Source: Planotetraspora mira
GTDB lineage: Bacteria; Actinomycetota; Actinomycetes; Streptosporangiales; Streptosporangiaceae
Direction of reading: 5' to 3'
Assembly (NCBI RefSeq): GCF_016863275.1
Contig: NZ_BOOO01000003.1
Location: 22,419 to 86,418, forward strand
Length of the DNA stretch: 64,000 nucleotides
Below, piece after piece: positions 54,557 through 63,648 of the stretch; position 1 is the stretch's first letter; the number at the start of each line of letters is the position of its first letter. The notes beneath the pieces are model-generated. The model did no database searches and was not told the origin of the DNA. It was given only the letters and a program-made list of their open reading frames with translations. A program made the translations under genes and the position numbers.

Positions 54557-55638
54557 TGCACGCCAATTATCCTCGCGCCGCGCGCCGTCTCGGAGCGGGT
54601 CGTCACCGGCTGATGGCGGCGCTCGCACCGGTCCTCATGATGGCCGCTCCAGTGGTCAGCCCGCACGCCGCCCGGGCGGCGGTGCCGCGAGTAGAGCTTG
54701 GCGAAGCCGAAGAATGCGGCGTCATGGCGGGAGCTGGAGTCTCCAATACGGATATCACCACAATCTTCGGGGACGTAGCAATAAGCCCAGGGACCGCCGT
54801 TTCCGGCTTTCCGCCCGGCCAAGTAAGAGGCTCCATCGAGGTGGACAACGCCGAGGCGAGGCGGGAGAAGGCCGATGCGGTCGCGGCCTACAACGACGCG
54901 GCTCGGCGCACGCCCACCGCCACCATCCCGTCGCAGCTTGGGAGCACTACCAGGACACCCGGCGTATACAACACCGCGGGAGGCGTCTTTCAGCTGACCG
55001 GGACGCTCATCCTCGACGCCGAAGGCGACCCCGACGCCGTTTTCATCCTCCAGGCCGCGTCCCTGGTCACGGCGAACGTGAGCAACATCGACCTCGTCGG
55101 CGGCGCCCAGGCGAACAACGTGATCTGGCAACTCGACGACTCCGCCACTCTGGGGACGTACTCCACCTTCCGCGGCAACATCCTGGCGCGGAGCTCGGTC
55201 GCGGTGACCACGGGCGTGGCCCTGTACGGCCGCGCCATCGCTCTCAACGGCATGGTGACCCTCGACGGCACTTCCCACCTGCCGGCCACTCGCGTCACTC
55301 CACCCGACGAACCGCCGACCATCACCACGGTGACCTCGTCGTCGAACCCCTCTCGGAGAGGGGAACCCGTCACCTTCACGGCCACGGTGCACGGGCCGAC
55401 CGACTCGGTCGTGCCCGCCGGTCAGGTGCTCTTCAAGGATGGCGACACCGTGATCGGCTCTGCGTACAACAGCAGCGCGGCTCCCGCGACGATCACGACC
55501 TCAGACCTCACCAGGGGGGCCCACGACATCACCGCGGTCTATCTGAACGGCGGCACGGCGGTGAACGAGGCCTGGACGTATTTCGCCCCGAGCACATCCG
55601 AGGTGCTCACCCAGGTCGTCCTCAACAGGAGGTCATAA
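54553..55638 (+). CDS. Secreted ice-binding-like (DUF3494) protein with Ig-like domain
   Basis: 361 residues. A signal peptide (MAALAPVLMMAAPVVSPHAARA, about 21-42) ends near AVPRVELG. The DUF3494 beta-solenoid domain (about 45-245) shows the family landmarks FGDVAISPGTAVSGFPPG, PGVYNTAGGVFQLTG, DAVFILQAAS and NIDLVGGAQANNVIWQL. A bacterial Ig-like (big_3 type) domain follows to the end. The family includes ice-binding proteins, but many members are adhesins or of unknown ligand. Start could be ATG 54553 or 54556. The divergent WecC-like gene and downstream collagen-like gene suggest a cell-surface role. Confidence 0.82.
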   Translation: MMHANYPRAARRLGAGRHRLMAALAPVLMMAAPVVSPHAARAAVPRVELGEAEECGVMAGAGVSNTDITTIFGDVAISPGTAVSGFPPGQVRGSIEVDNAEARREKADAVAAYNDAARRTPTATIPSQLGSTTRTPGVYNTAGGVFQLTGTLILDAEGDPDAVFILQAASLVTANVSNIDLVGGAQANNVIWQLDDSATLGTYSTFRGNILARSSVAVTTGVALYGRAIALNGMVTLDGTSHLPATRVTPPDEPPTITTVTSSSNPSRRGEPVTFTATVHGPTDSVVPAGQVLFKDGDTVIGSAYNSSAAPATITTSDLTRGAHDITAVYLNGGTAVNEAWTYFAPSTSEVLTQVVLNRRS

Positions 55639-55776
55639 AGCAAACTCCTGTTCACATTTGTTAACCCGAGCTGGAACTCCGGAAAGGCATCACCATATCG
55701 CGGAAGGGTATCTCCCGACCGCACCGTCAATTGCGGTGAATCAAAGAGTCCCATTATCGCCGCAAAGGGGAACAAG

Positions 55777-56547
55777 TTGATCCCTCGGAGAACTTCCAGC
55801 TTGGCCGCGGTCTTGACAGTGGCCTTCGGAGCTCTCGCGTTGTCCGATCCCGAAGTGGCGAGCGCGGCCCCCCACGCGCGAGAACACCTCCGGACCGAAG
55901 GCCAGTCGAGCGGAGACGGGCCGCCCGCCCGCTTCCACAGGCACTGCCACGGGCGTCACCTTTGCCGGAATCACTGCAGGCGAGGCCCTCGTGGACCAAG
56001 AGGTCTCCAGGGAAATGAAGGGCCTCAAGGGCCGAGAGGTCTTCCCGGTCACGACGCTCTTCCTGTTCGTGACTGTCTTTCCGGGTCGGCCGGACCCGAC
56101 GGACGGCCTGGCCCGCCCGGCCCCCCGGGACCGACCGGACCCACTGGACCCACTGGACCCACTGGACCCACTGGACCCACCGGCTCGGCCGGACCAGCCG
56201 GCTCGACTTCGAGCGTCGCCTCCGTACTTGTCGGGCTATTGTTCGAACCGTACGACACGAATTTCACGGCGTACGTCTCCGACGGCACGACATGGATCCG
56301 CGACCCCCGGACGGCTGAGCCGTGGCACAGCCTCACCTCGGTGAAAAATTATCCCGCCGGCGTGATCGGCGTCTCGTTGACCGAGGCCGCCGCGCCCTTC
56401 AACACCCTGCTGGTCACAGTGCTGACTTCGACCAGTACTCTCGCGCAGTCCGCGTGCACTCTCACCGCCCCTCCCCCGCCTCCCGGATCGGCGTGGGGGC
56501 CGGCCTTCTGCAGCGCCTTCGTCCAGATCACGCCGCCGGCCTCATGA
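55777..56547 (+). CDS. Secreted collagen-like protein
   Basis: 256 residues from a TTG start preceded by AAAGGGG six bases upstream. A signal-type N-terminus (about 1-30) leads to two Gly-X-Y blocks: [19 protein letters not shown], broken by a 12-residue stretch with Cys (ALPVRDCLS), then a longer block of GPxG triplets, many GPTG. The C-terminal approximately 110 residues (from [10 protein letters not shown]) are a globular domain with no family I recognise and two cysteines. Collagen-like bacterial proteins trimerise and act as surface rods. Fits beside ice-binding-like surface proteins. Confidence 0.75.
   Translation: MIPRRTSSLAAVLTVAFGALALSDPEVASAAPHAREHLRTEGQSSGDGPPARFHRHCHGRHLCRNHCRRGPRGPRGLQGNEGPQGPRGLPGHDALPVRDCLSGSAGPDGRPGPPGPPGPTGPTGPTGPTGPTGPTGSAGPAGSTSSVASVLVGLLFEPYDTNFTAYVSDGTTWIRDPRTAEPWHSLTSVKNYPAGVIGVSLTEAAAPFNTLLVTVLTSTSTLAQSACTLTAPPPPPGSAWGPAFCSAFVQITPPAS
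56137..56181 (+). repeat. Five tandem 9-bp units in the collagen-like gene
   Basis: Four exact copies of GGACCCACT plus a fifth ending ACC lie in phase with the Gly-Pro-Thr triplets. Identical codons across units suggest recent slippage or gene conversion, which would vary rod length without shifting frame. Confidence 0.85.
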
Positions 56548-56925
56548 ATTCCCGCACTCGATGATCGCTGAGAGCCGCCTCCCCTGGAGATGACCCGAGA
56601 CCGGGAAGCCGTCGTCCGCGGGCTCGTTCTGGCCCGCGTACTCCACTGCGGCACGTCAGCGGCTTCCATCTCACCACCGCATTGCGAACCATACTGAGCC
56701 CTTTTCATCGTGAGTAGCGGTCGGCTTCGATGTCTTCGAGGACGACCGCTACTCAGGATGAAAGGGGCTCACTGCTCATCAAGAGGCACAACATTCAGAC
56801 AATAGAAATAAAAGCCACTTATATCGCATTATAAACGGCCGGCATAGGGGCACCCGCACAAGGGTGGCGATCAAGGGAACCACATGAGTAAAGTGAAGTG
56901 AAATCCCGCACAAATGAGGTTCCCC
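56548..56925. other. Intergenic region holding the large palindrome and a putative promoter
   Basis: No gene is supported. It contains the 77-base palindrome at 56695-56771 and then an AT-rich stretch (56796-56835) with a -10-like TATAAA at about 56831, likely the promoter of the second ice-binding-like gene. A five-codon frame (MSKVK, 56884-56901) with GGGA upstream precedes that gene. Confidence 0.5.
56695..56771. repeat. 77-bp near-perfect palindrome with 29-bp arms
   Basis: The arms 56695-56723 and 56743-56771 are inverted copies with 27 of 29 positions paired, separated by a 19-base spacer. Arm ends read TGAGCC and GGCTCA. No T-tract follows, so an ordinary terminator is less likely than a structured RNA or a small mobile-element remnant. 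It lies between the collagen-like and second ice-binding-like genes. Confidence 0.85.
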
Positions 56926-58575
56926 ATGGAAGAGCCCGCCTCCTCATTCACCCGCAGCCCTTCCAGTAAGCATGACAAAAGCGACCGAACAGCCAAACGC
57001 ACTGCCAGATATGGGACCAACTCTGGGCGCTTCCGAATTCACGTCCGAATTATCGGCCGCCGTTATGGTGCCGCGGTTCTTGCAGCGTTTCTCACGATGA
57101 CCGCGGTCGTGGCGTCGGCACCGGGCGCGGCCGCGGCGCCGAATCCCGTAAGCCTCGGCGAGGGCGCGGCCTTCGGCGTCTTCGCGGGGACCGCGGTGTC
57201 CAACACCGACCTCACCGCGATCACGGGAGATCTCGGAGTGAGCCCGGGGGACTCCGTCACCGGCTTCCCTCCCGGCACCGTGAGCGGGTCGATCCACGCC
57301 GGCGACTCGGCTGCGGCGTCGGCCAGAGCCGACCTGGTCGCCGCCTACAACGACGTCGCCTCACGAACGCCGGCGACGAGCGTGCCCAGCGAGCTCGGCG
57401 GCACGACCAAGACTCCAGGTGTCTACAGCCCGCCCGGAGGCACTTTCCAGATAACCGGCACGCTGACGCTGGATGCCCAGGCCGACCCGGATGCCGTCTT
57501 CATCTTCCGGGCCACCACCCTCTCAACCGCCAACGTCAGCAACATCAACCTCATCGGCGGCGCCCAGGCGGACAACGTCTTCTGGCAGCTCACCGGCTCG
57601 GCGACGTTGGGGACCAACTGCACGTTCCGAGGGAACGTGCTGGCCTCGAACTCGGTCACCGTCGGCACAGGCGCGGCCGTCTTCGGTCGTGTCTTCGCCA
57701 TCAACGGCATCGCCGTCCTCCAGGGCACCGCCAACCCGCCGAGGACCCGCATCACGGTCCCGAACGACCCGCCGACCACGACGACGTTGACGACTTCTCC
57801 CAATCCTTCGCGGACGGGTCAGTCCGTCACCTTGACCGCCACAGTCAGCCCGGTCTCAGGGTCGATCGTGCCTCAGGGACAGGTCGCCTTCAAAGACGGC
57901 GCCACCGTCCTCGGCACTGACAACCACAACAGCCTTGGCCCGGCGACGATCACGATCTCCACCCTGACGGCGGGCGAGCACTCCCTGACCGCCGTTTATC
58001 TCGGGGGCGACACCCCCGACAACGAAGCCATCATCCATTTCGCCCCGAGCACGTCACCGGTAGTGACGCAGACAGTGACGAGCAGTCTCTGGAGCGCTGC
58101 GGCTACGCCGGAGGACGCTGACTACCCCGACGCACAGGCCGTCACCGTCGGCGTGAAATTCCAAGCGGCCACGAGCGGGACCATCCGAGGCATCCGCTTC
58201 TACAAGAGCCCGCAAAACTCCGGAACCCACACCGGAAGCCTGTGGTCCAGCAGCGGGCAACTCCTCGCCAGCGCCACCTTCACCAACGAAACGGCATCCG
58301 GCTGGCAACAGGTCAACTTCGCCAACCCCGTCACGATCAACCCTGACACGACGTACATCGCCTCGTACTACTCGCCAACCGGCAAATACTCGTTAACCCG
58401 CCCCTACTTCACCTCCAAATACGCCAACGGCCCCCTCACCGCGCTCGCCAATAGCGGCAACGGCGGCAACGGCGTCTACACCTACAGCGCGACCAACGCC
58501 TTCCCCACAAGCGCCTTCCAAGCCACGAACTACTGGGTCGACGTCGTCTACGACGGCAATCCCGTCGGCTCGTAG
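56926..58575 (+). CDS. Secreted ice-binding-like (DUF3494) protein with Ig-like and DUF4082 domains
   Basis: 549 residues from ATG 56926, chosen because GAGG lies six bases upstream; ATG 56914 is also in frame. A charged N-terminus of about 45 residues precedes the hydrophobic signal (GAAVLAAFLTMTAVVASAPGAAAA). The DUF3494 domain has ITGDLGVSPGDSVTGFPPG, PGVYSPPGGTFQITG and NINLIGGAQADNVFWQL. Then an Ig-like domain (about 290-385), and a C-terminal DUF4082 domain (SLWSAAATPEDAD to YWVDVVYDG), found in secreted carbohydrate-linked proteins. Parallels the ice-binding-like gene upstream, so the pair may have duplicated. Confidence 0.83.
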   Translation: MEEPASSFTRSPSSKHDKSDRTAKRTARYGTNSGRFRIHVRIIGRRYGAAVLAAFLTMTAVVASAPGAAAAPNPVSLGEGAAFGVFAGTAVSNTDLTAITGDLGVSPGDSVTGFPPGTVSGSIHAGDSAAASARADLVAAYNDVASRTPATSVPSELGGTTKTPGVYSPPGGTFQITGTLTLDAQADPDAVFIFRATTLSTANVSNINLIGGAQADNVFWQLTGSATLGTNCTFRGNVLASNSVTVGTGAAVFGRVFAINGIAVLQGTANPPRTRITVPNDPPTTTTLTTSPNPSRTGQSVTLTATVSPVSGSIVPQGQVAFKDGATVLGTDNHNSLGPATITISTLTAGEHSLTAVYLGGDTPDNEAIIHFAPSTSPVVTQTVTSSLWSAAATPEDADYPDAQAVTVGVKFQAATSGTIRGIRFYKSPQNSGTHTGSLWSSSGQLLASATFTNETASGWQQVNFANPVTINPDTTYIASYYSPTGKYSLTRPYFTSKYANGPLTALANSGNGGNGVYTYSATNAFPTSAFQATNYWVDVVYDGNPVGS

Positions 58576-58698
58576 AAACCCTGCTTCGATGATCTGAACC
58601 TGGGCCTTCGCGTAACGCGTGTAAGGCTTCTGCAAGAGCTCGCCAACGACTGCGGGCGGCGCGCGTGTCGGCTGGTCTGCTCGCTGTTCACTGACGTC

Positions 58699-59850
58699 GT
58701 GAGCACTAGTGGTCTATCGACAATTCCATTCAACAGAACGCACATCGCCGAAAACGAGCTGAACTACCTGGCGGAAGTCGTGCACCAGGGACTCAACTCT
58801 GGGAACGGGCCGTTCACCAAGCGGGCGACCGAACTCCTGAGAAAGCTCACCGGGTCGGAGCAGGTACTACTGACCACCTCCTGCACGCACGCGCTGGAGA
58901 TGTCTGCGCTCCTCCTCGATCTCCGTGAGGGCGATGAGGTGATCATGCCGTCGTTCACCTTCGTGTCGACGGCCAACGCCTTCGCCCTGCGCGGCGCGAT
59001 CCCGGTGTTCGTGGACTGCCGACCAGACACCCTGAACATCGATGAGCGCCAGGTCGAGTCGGCGATCACAAATCGCACGCGAGCCATCGTCGTCGTTCAC
59101 TACGGGGGCGTGGGCTGCGCGATGGAGATCATCAGTGCACTCGCGGAGCGGCACGGCCTGGCTCTCATTGAGGACAACGCTCATGGACTGGGTGCGTCCT
59201 ACCGCGGCAGGCCTCTCGGATCGTTCGGATGCATGGCCACACAGAGCTTCCACGCGACGAAGAACGTGCAGTGCGGTGAGGGCGGCGCGTTGCTGCTGAA
59301 CGAGGCCGGTCTCGCCGCTCGAGCAGAGATCATCCGGGAGAAGGGCACCGACCGCAGTCGGTTCTTCCGGGGCCAGGTGGACAAGTACCGCTGGGTCGAC
59401 ATCGGTTCGAACTACTTGCCCTCCGACCTCGTCGCCGCCCAACTGACCGCACAACTGGAGTCCTTCGACCGGATCCAGGTGCGGCGCCACGCCGTTTGGC
59501 AGCGGTATCACTACGAACTGTCCGGCTGGGCGATGGAGAACGCGGTCGCCCAGCCTATGGTCCCTGAGGGCTGTCTCCATCCGGCGCACCTCTACTACCT
59601 GCTGCTCCCCGATCTTGAGAACCGCCAGTCGTTCATCGGACACCTTTCCCAAAATGGTGTCCAGGCGACATCCCACTTCGAACCGCTGCACAGCGCCCCT
59701 GCCGGGCTACGGCACGGGCGGGTGGCGAGCGGATGCCCGGTCACCGAGAAGACGGCCGATCGTCTCGTAAGGCTGCCGCTGTATGCGGACCTGGATGAGG
59801 CCGAGGTCACGCGCGTGATCAACGCCGTCCTCAGCTACAAGGTGGTCTGA
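58699..59850 (+). CDS. dTDP-4-keto-6-deoxysugar aminotransferase (WecE-like)
   Basis: 383 residues of the DegT/DnrJ/EryC1 PLP-dependent family, from GTG 58699. Opening IPFNRTHIAENELNYL and NGPFTKRATELL match WecE; PLP Lys188 is in SFHATKNVQCGEGG, and EDNAHGLGA holds the PLP-phosphate site. WecE makes dTDP-4-amino-4,6-dideoxygalactose. Its stop shares a base with the following acetyltransferase start, as in the enterobacterial wecE-wecD logic. Substrate is inferred from this pairing. Confidence 0.88.
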   Translation: MSTSGLSTIPFNRTHIAENELNYLAEVVHQGLNSGNGPFTKRATELLRKLTGSEQVLLTTSCTHALEMSALLLDLREGDEVIMPSFTFVSTANAFALRGAIPVFVDCRPDTLNIDERQVESAITNRTRAIVVVHYGGVGCAMEIISALAERHGLALIEDNAHGLGASYRGRPLGSFGCMATQSFHATKNVQCGEGGALLLNEAGLAARAEIIREKGTDRSRFFRGQVDKYRWVDIGSNYLPSDLVAAQLTAQLESFDRIQVRRHAVWQRYHYELSGWAMENAVAQPMVPEGCLHPAHLYYLLLPDLENRQSFIGHLSQNGVQATSHFEPLHSAPAGLRHGRVASGCPVTEKTADRLVRLPLYADLDEAEVTRVINAVLSYKVV

Positions 59851-60623
59851 TGGCATGGCATGACATCATGCAGGCCGAGGACGTGCAGATCCGCGAGTCA
59901 CCGCAGGAGTCGGCTCGTTTCGGGTGCTCGGTCGAGCGTCTCACTGTCCCGCTCGATGCTGAGGATTCCTTCATCGCAGTGCGTGAGGCCGTCCGCGGAT
60001 CGACCGCGGACGTCATCGTGCTCCGATACCCGGCCCAGTACATCGACTGGTTCGCGCGGCTGATCAAGCTGGGCCGGACGGCGATACTCGCCGACTCTCT
60101 CGCGTACTGGCGCCTGCGTGCGGGAGAGGGCCGAGCACCCGAGCCGTCGAAGAACCTCCGGACAACCGGGGTCGTCTGTCCGGCCACGACGAAGGCCCTG
60201 ATCGCTGACATCTTCGCCGGGTACGGAAACCACTACCTGGCGAATCCTCTGTTCGAGGTCCGCGATGCGCTTGCGGGCTACCAGGAATGGGCTCAGCGGT
60301 CCGTCGACGAGGGAAGGTGCCTGGCTCTTTGGGAGCGGGAAGTGGATGACGCCCTCGGCTTGGCGACGCTCGATGAGACCGGCCTTCGAACGGAGATCCT
60401 GCTGGCGGGAATCGTCGGCAAAGCACAAGGCCGTGGCCTCTATTCCCACCTGTTGAAAGGAGTAGAGGACGCAACGCTGGCTCGCGGCGCGGCGGAGGTC
60501 GTCATATCCACCCAAGGACACAACACCCGCGTGCAGAGGGCTTGGGCAAGGTATGGATTCGAGCCGATGTGGACCCTCATCACGGTTCATCTGGTGCGGC
60601 CCGCACTGCTCACGACCGTCTGA
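59850..60623 (+). CDS. GNAT acetyltransferase of the glycan locus, WecD-like
   Basis: 257 residues. N-terminal domain of about 130 residues of unclear role, then a GNAT domain: GIVGKAQGRGLYSHLLKGVED with the acetyl-CoA loop (QGRGLY), followed by STQGHNTRVQRAWARYGFEPMWTLITVHLV, which echoes the C-terminus of dTDP-fucosamine acetyltransferase WecD. Start ATG overlaps the WecE-like stop by one base (TGATG). It would N-acetylate the aminosugar made by the preceding enzyme. Confidence in GNAT is high, in the substrate moderate. Confidence 0.78.
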   Translation: MAWHDIMQAEDVQIRESPQESARFGCSVERLTVPLDAEDSFIAVREAVRGSTADVIVLRYPAQYIDWFARLIKLGRTAILADSLAYWRLRAGEGRAPEPSKNLRTTGVVCPATTKALIADIFAGYGNHYLANPLFEVRDALAGYQEWAQRSVDEGRCLALWEREVDDALGLATLDETGLRTEILLAGIVGKAQGRGLYSHLLKGVEDATLARGAAEVVISTQGHNTRVQRAWARYGFEPMWTLITVHLVRPALLTTV

Positions 60624-60638
60624 GGGAGGGAGGCGCGA

Positions 60639-61706
60639 TCAGGAGCGAACCTGTATCCGGCTGTGGTCTCCGACCATGAGCTCGTGTGTGTACGGCGGGC
60701 CGCTCGCGCGGCTCACCTCGACATTGCGGCCGATCAGGGAATGTGCGATACGCGAGACGCCGTCCACCGAGGAGCCGTCGAGGACGATCGAATACTCGAT
60801 CTCGGCGTTCTGAACGACGCAGGCCGACCCTATCGATGTGAACGGCCCGACGTAAGACGAAACGATCTTGGTGTCTGCCCCGACCACGATCGGCCCACGG
60901 AGAATCGAGTTCTCGACCACGGCGCCAGACTCGATGACGACCCGTCCAGTGATCTCGCTCAACGTATCTACCGCGCCCTTGATATCACGCTCGACCGCTT
61001 CCAAGACGATGCGATTGCACTCCAGCATGTCCTGCAGCCGTCCCGTGTCCCTCCAGTATCCGCTGACCATGTGCGACTGAACGGTGTAGCCCTTTCGAAT
61101 AAGCCACTGGATCGCGTCGGTGATCTCCAGCTCGCCGCGATCCGAGGGCTCGATCGCCTGCACTGCCTGGTGTATGACCGGAGAGAACAGATACACCCCC
61201 ACGATGGCCATGTCGCTTCTCGGGACGGCCGGCTTCTCCTCAAGCCCGATGATCTCACCGGCGGGCCCGAGCTCCGCGACGCCGTAGAACTGGGGTTCGG
61301 TCACCCTGGTGAGCAGGATCTGGGCGTCGTATCCGCCGTCCTGGAACGCGCTGACCTGGTCGGCGATTCCACCGATCAGGAAGTTGTCGCCGAGGTACAT
61401 GACGAAGGGGTCGTCGGCGAGGAAGTCCTGAGCGATCAGGACGCAGTGCGCCAGCCCCAAAGGGGCCTCCTGCGGAATGTAGGTCACCTCGAGTCCGAAC
61501 CTCGACCCGTCCCCGACTGCGCGCCGGACTTCTGGACCCGTCTCGCCTACGATGACGCCGACACTCGTGATGCCCGCGTCCCGTATCGCCTCAAGTCCGT
61601 AGTAGAGCACCGGCTTGTTCGCAACCGGGACGAGTTGTTTCGCCGAGGTGTGCGTCAGCGGGCGCAGCCTGGTTCCCTTGCCGCCCGCCAGAACAAGAGC
61701 CTTCAT
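60639..61706 (-). CDS. rmlA: Glucose-1-phosphate thymidylyltransferase, long form
   Basis: 355 residues. N-terminal nucleotidyltransferase motif LVLAGGKGTRLRPLT (5-19), KQLVPVANKPVLYYGLE, LGDNFLIGGI and the GLEEKP loop. The C-terminal part has the left-handed beta-helix repeats (VVIESGAVVENSILRGPIVVG...) found in the long RmlA group. It makes dTDP-glucose, precursor for the WecE-like step through 4,6-dehydration; no dehydratase gene (RmlB) is in the window. Convergent with the WecD-like gene, 15 bases between the stops. Confidence 0.88.
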   Translation of the reverse strand: MKALVLAGGKGTRLRPLTHTSAKQLVPVANKPVLYYGLEAIRDAGITSVGVIVGETGPEVRRAVGDGSRFGLEVTYIPQEAPLGLAHCVLIAQDFLADDPFVMYLGDNFLIGGIADQVSAFQDGGYDAQILLTRVTEPQFYGVAELGPAGEIIGLEEKPAVPRSDMAIVGVYLFSPVIHQAVQAIEPSDRGELEITDAIQWLIRKGYTVQSHMVSGYWRDTGRLQDMLECNRIVLEAVERDIKGAVDTLSEITGRVVIESGAVVENSILRGPIVVGADTKIVSSYVGPFTSIGSACVVQNAEIEYSIVLDGSSVDGVSRIAHSLIGRNVEVSRASGPPYTHELMVGDHSRIQVRS

Positions 61707-61835
61707 CGATACCGGAGTCCTTCCGCAGAAGCGTGGTCGGTGAGTACCGACCCGCTCGAACCTACGCGGAGCGCCAATCGGTCACCCTCAACCACAGATC
61801 TCCTTTGTCGAAGACCGTCGGATATGTTGCCCGAA

Positions 61836-62294
61836 CTAGACGTTCTCGCGGTTACGGAATGTCCACGTCCGATGTATCACATAGGACAACGGCGGGCTCA
61901 TTACTATTATCAGAGCCTGGGCCAGCATAATGGGAAATCCGGCATATTCCACCAAAACGGGGAGTCCCAGGATGGACGCGCCCAGAAAGCTGAGCCCGAC
62001 TACATAGAACCGGAGATACCCAGCCAGCCACGATTGCCCGGACACGCGGAAGACCACCAGTCTGTACCACGGGTAAACGATGACCACGGTAATGAGATGA
62101 CTCATCACGACAAGGACAAGATAGGGAACCGTACCTTTTGCCGCCAGCAATCCTAGGCCAAGGAGAGCGTAATAGACGGCAGCCGTCATGGCACCGGCGA
62201 GCAGATATGTGATGCGCTGCCCACCAAGGGCCGGGAACGACCGGCTGGAACGTGAATGCGCGCCACGGGCGGAACGGCTTTCGACTTCAACCAT
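61836..62294 (-). CDS. GtrA-family membrane protein
   Basis: 152 residues from ATG 62294, with GGAG about ten bases upstream; ATG 62315 has no ribosome binding site. Four hydrophobic segments: YLLAGAMTAAVYYALLGLGLL, YLVLVVMSHLITVVIVYPWY, YVVGLSFLGASILGLPVLV, and MLAQALIIVMSPPLSYVIHRTWTF, ending in the family's HRTWTFR. GtrA proteins flip lipid-linked sugars. Divergent from the GT2 gene that makes such substrates, 80 bases between the starts. Confidence 0.85.
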   Translation of the reverse strand: MVEVESRSARGAHSRSSRSFPALGGQRITYLLAGAMTAAVYYALLGLGLLAAKGTVPYLVLVVMSHLITVVIVYPWYRLVVFRVSGQSWLAGYLRFYVVGLSFLGASILGLPVLVEYAGFPIMLAQALIIVMSPPLSYVIHRTWTFRNRENV

Positions 62295-62374
62295 ATGACA
62301 ATCACTCCAGATCATGGTCGGGTGCCGGGATCAAAGGGAGTGTAGTCGGCTGAAGAAAGCAATCGGGGAGAACA

Positions 62375-63346
62375 ATGTCAGTGTCGGTGGTTATTCCATG
62401 TTTTCGCTCCGCGCGGACTCTCCCGATGCTCGTGACCCGGCTCATGCCGGTCCTTCGCGCGGTGTCGGTCCTGCACGAGGTGATCCTCGTCGTCGACGGA
62501 AGCCCGGACGGCACCTGGAGCGCGGCGGCCGACCTGGCGGCGCGCATCGACGGCGTTCGCGCCATCCGCCTGTCCCGCAACTACGGCCAGCACAACGCAC
62601 TGCTCGCTGGAATCAGAGAGGCGAAGTTCGACGTGGTCGTCACCATGGACGACGATCTGCAGCATCCGCCGGAGCAGATCCCCCTGCTGTTGGCCGCGCT
62701 CGACGGTGACGGCCTTGACCTGGTGTACGGCGTTCCGTACGCGGAAGAACACGGATTCCTCCGAAGTCTCGCATCCCGGTCCGTGAAGGCCGGCATGGCG
62801 GGTGCTCTGGGCATCCGGGCCGCGCGGAAGATCAGCGCCTTCCGCGCCTTCCGGACGCGCCTTCGTGACGGATTCGATGAACTGTCCGGCCCGCATGCGT
62901 CGCTCGATGTGGCTTTGTCGTGGGCCACCACGCAAGTGGACGCTGTGCACGTACACATGAACGAACGCGAGCATGGGCGATCCAACTACTCGCTGCGCCT
63001 GCTGGTCCGGCATGCGGTGAACATGCTGCTGGGCTACAGCACGGTTCCTCTCCGGATGGCGAGCTACCTCGGATTCCTCGTCGGCCTCATCGGCTTGTTT
63101 CTGAGTGGCCTGGTTCTGTGGCGTTTCATAGCGGGCGACACGACGGTGGCCGGATTCACCACCGTAGCCACCATGGTCGCGCTCTTCTCCTCCGCTCAGC
63201 TGATCTCCATCGGAGTTTTGGGTGAATACATCGGCCGGATCCATGGAAGCGGAATGGGGCGGCCCACTTATGTGGTGCGGGAGCGCGCCGGATCGTCCGT
63301 TGCGCCAGAAATGTCGCATCGTTCGGGGAGCGCCGGCGTCTCCTGA
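62375..63346 (+). CDS. Glycosyltransferase family 2, GtrB/DPM1-like
   Basis: 323 residues with GGGGAG before the ATG. The GT2 domain has SVVIPCFRSARTL, VVDGSPDGTW and the metal site MDDDLQHPP (Asp92-94). After it, two C-terminal membrane segments (about 222-245 and 260-285), as in undecaprenyl-phosphate glycosyltransferases. It would make a polyprenyl-phosphate sugar for the adjacent GtrA flippase. The particular sugar is unknown. Confidence 0.87.
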   Translation: MSVSVVIPCFRSARTLPMLVTRLMPVLRAVSVLHEVILVVDGSPDGTWSAAADLAARIDGVRAIRLSRNYGQHNALLAGIREAKFDVVVTMDDDLQHPPEQIPLLLAALDGDGLDLVYGVPYAEEHGFLRSLASRSVKAGMAGALGIRAARKISAFRAFRTRLRDGFDELSGPHASLDVALSWATTQVDAVHVHMNEREHGRSNYSLRLLVRHAVNMLLGYSTVPLRMASYLGFLVGLIGLFLSGLVLWRFIAGDTTVAGFTTVATMVALFSSAQLISIGVLGEYIGRIHGSGMGRPTYVVRERAGSSVAPEMSHRSGSAGVS

Positions 63347-63648
63347 GTTCAGGCGAGACGTCCACGCCGTCCAGATCCGATCCCGCGATATCCGAACCCC
63401 GGCCGCGCGCCACACCCCTCGCCAGGCTGGAGCCACCCACGCCGGCACGCGGCATCATGACGTCGACGCCCGCCTGGCCCCTGATGATGGAGTTCGCCGC
63501 TCGGGCGTGGCACACACCTGAGCGAGCTCGTCGGCCATCGTGATGTTGTGACCGAAACGAATGCGTCCGCGACAACACCGTGCGCACGTCGGCCGACCCG
63601 TACATCGAGGAGGGCTGACGGTGCTCAAGACGAAGGCACTGACCAACT
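63347..63648. other. Intergenic region without a supported gene
   Basis: Between the GT2 gene and the next DUF4082 gene. Short coding-like scraps occur (a plus-strand end reading VRDNTVRTSADPYIEEG and stop at about 63619), but none matches a family I recognise and none has a start with a ribosome binding site. It may be decayed sequence. Confidence 0.4.

Noticed and set aside
56349..56708. A 119-codon minus-strand frame opposite the collagen-like gene end
   Set aside because: It has no family features and overlaps the sense gene's globular domain and part of the palindrome; its start lies within the palindrome arm.
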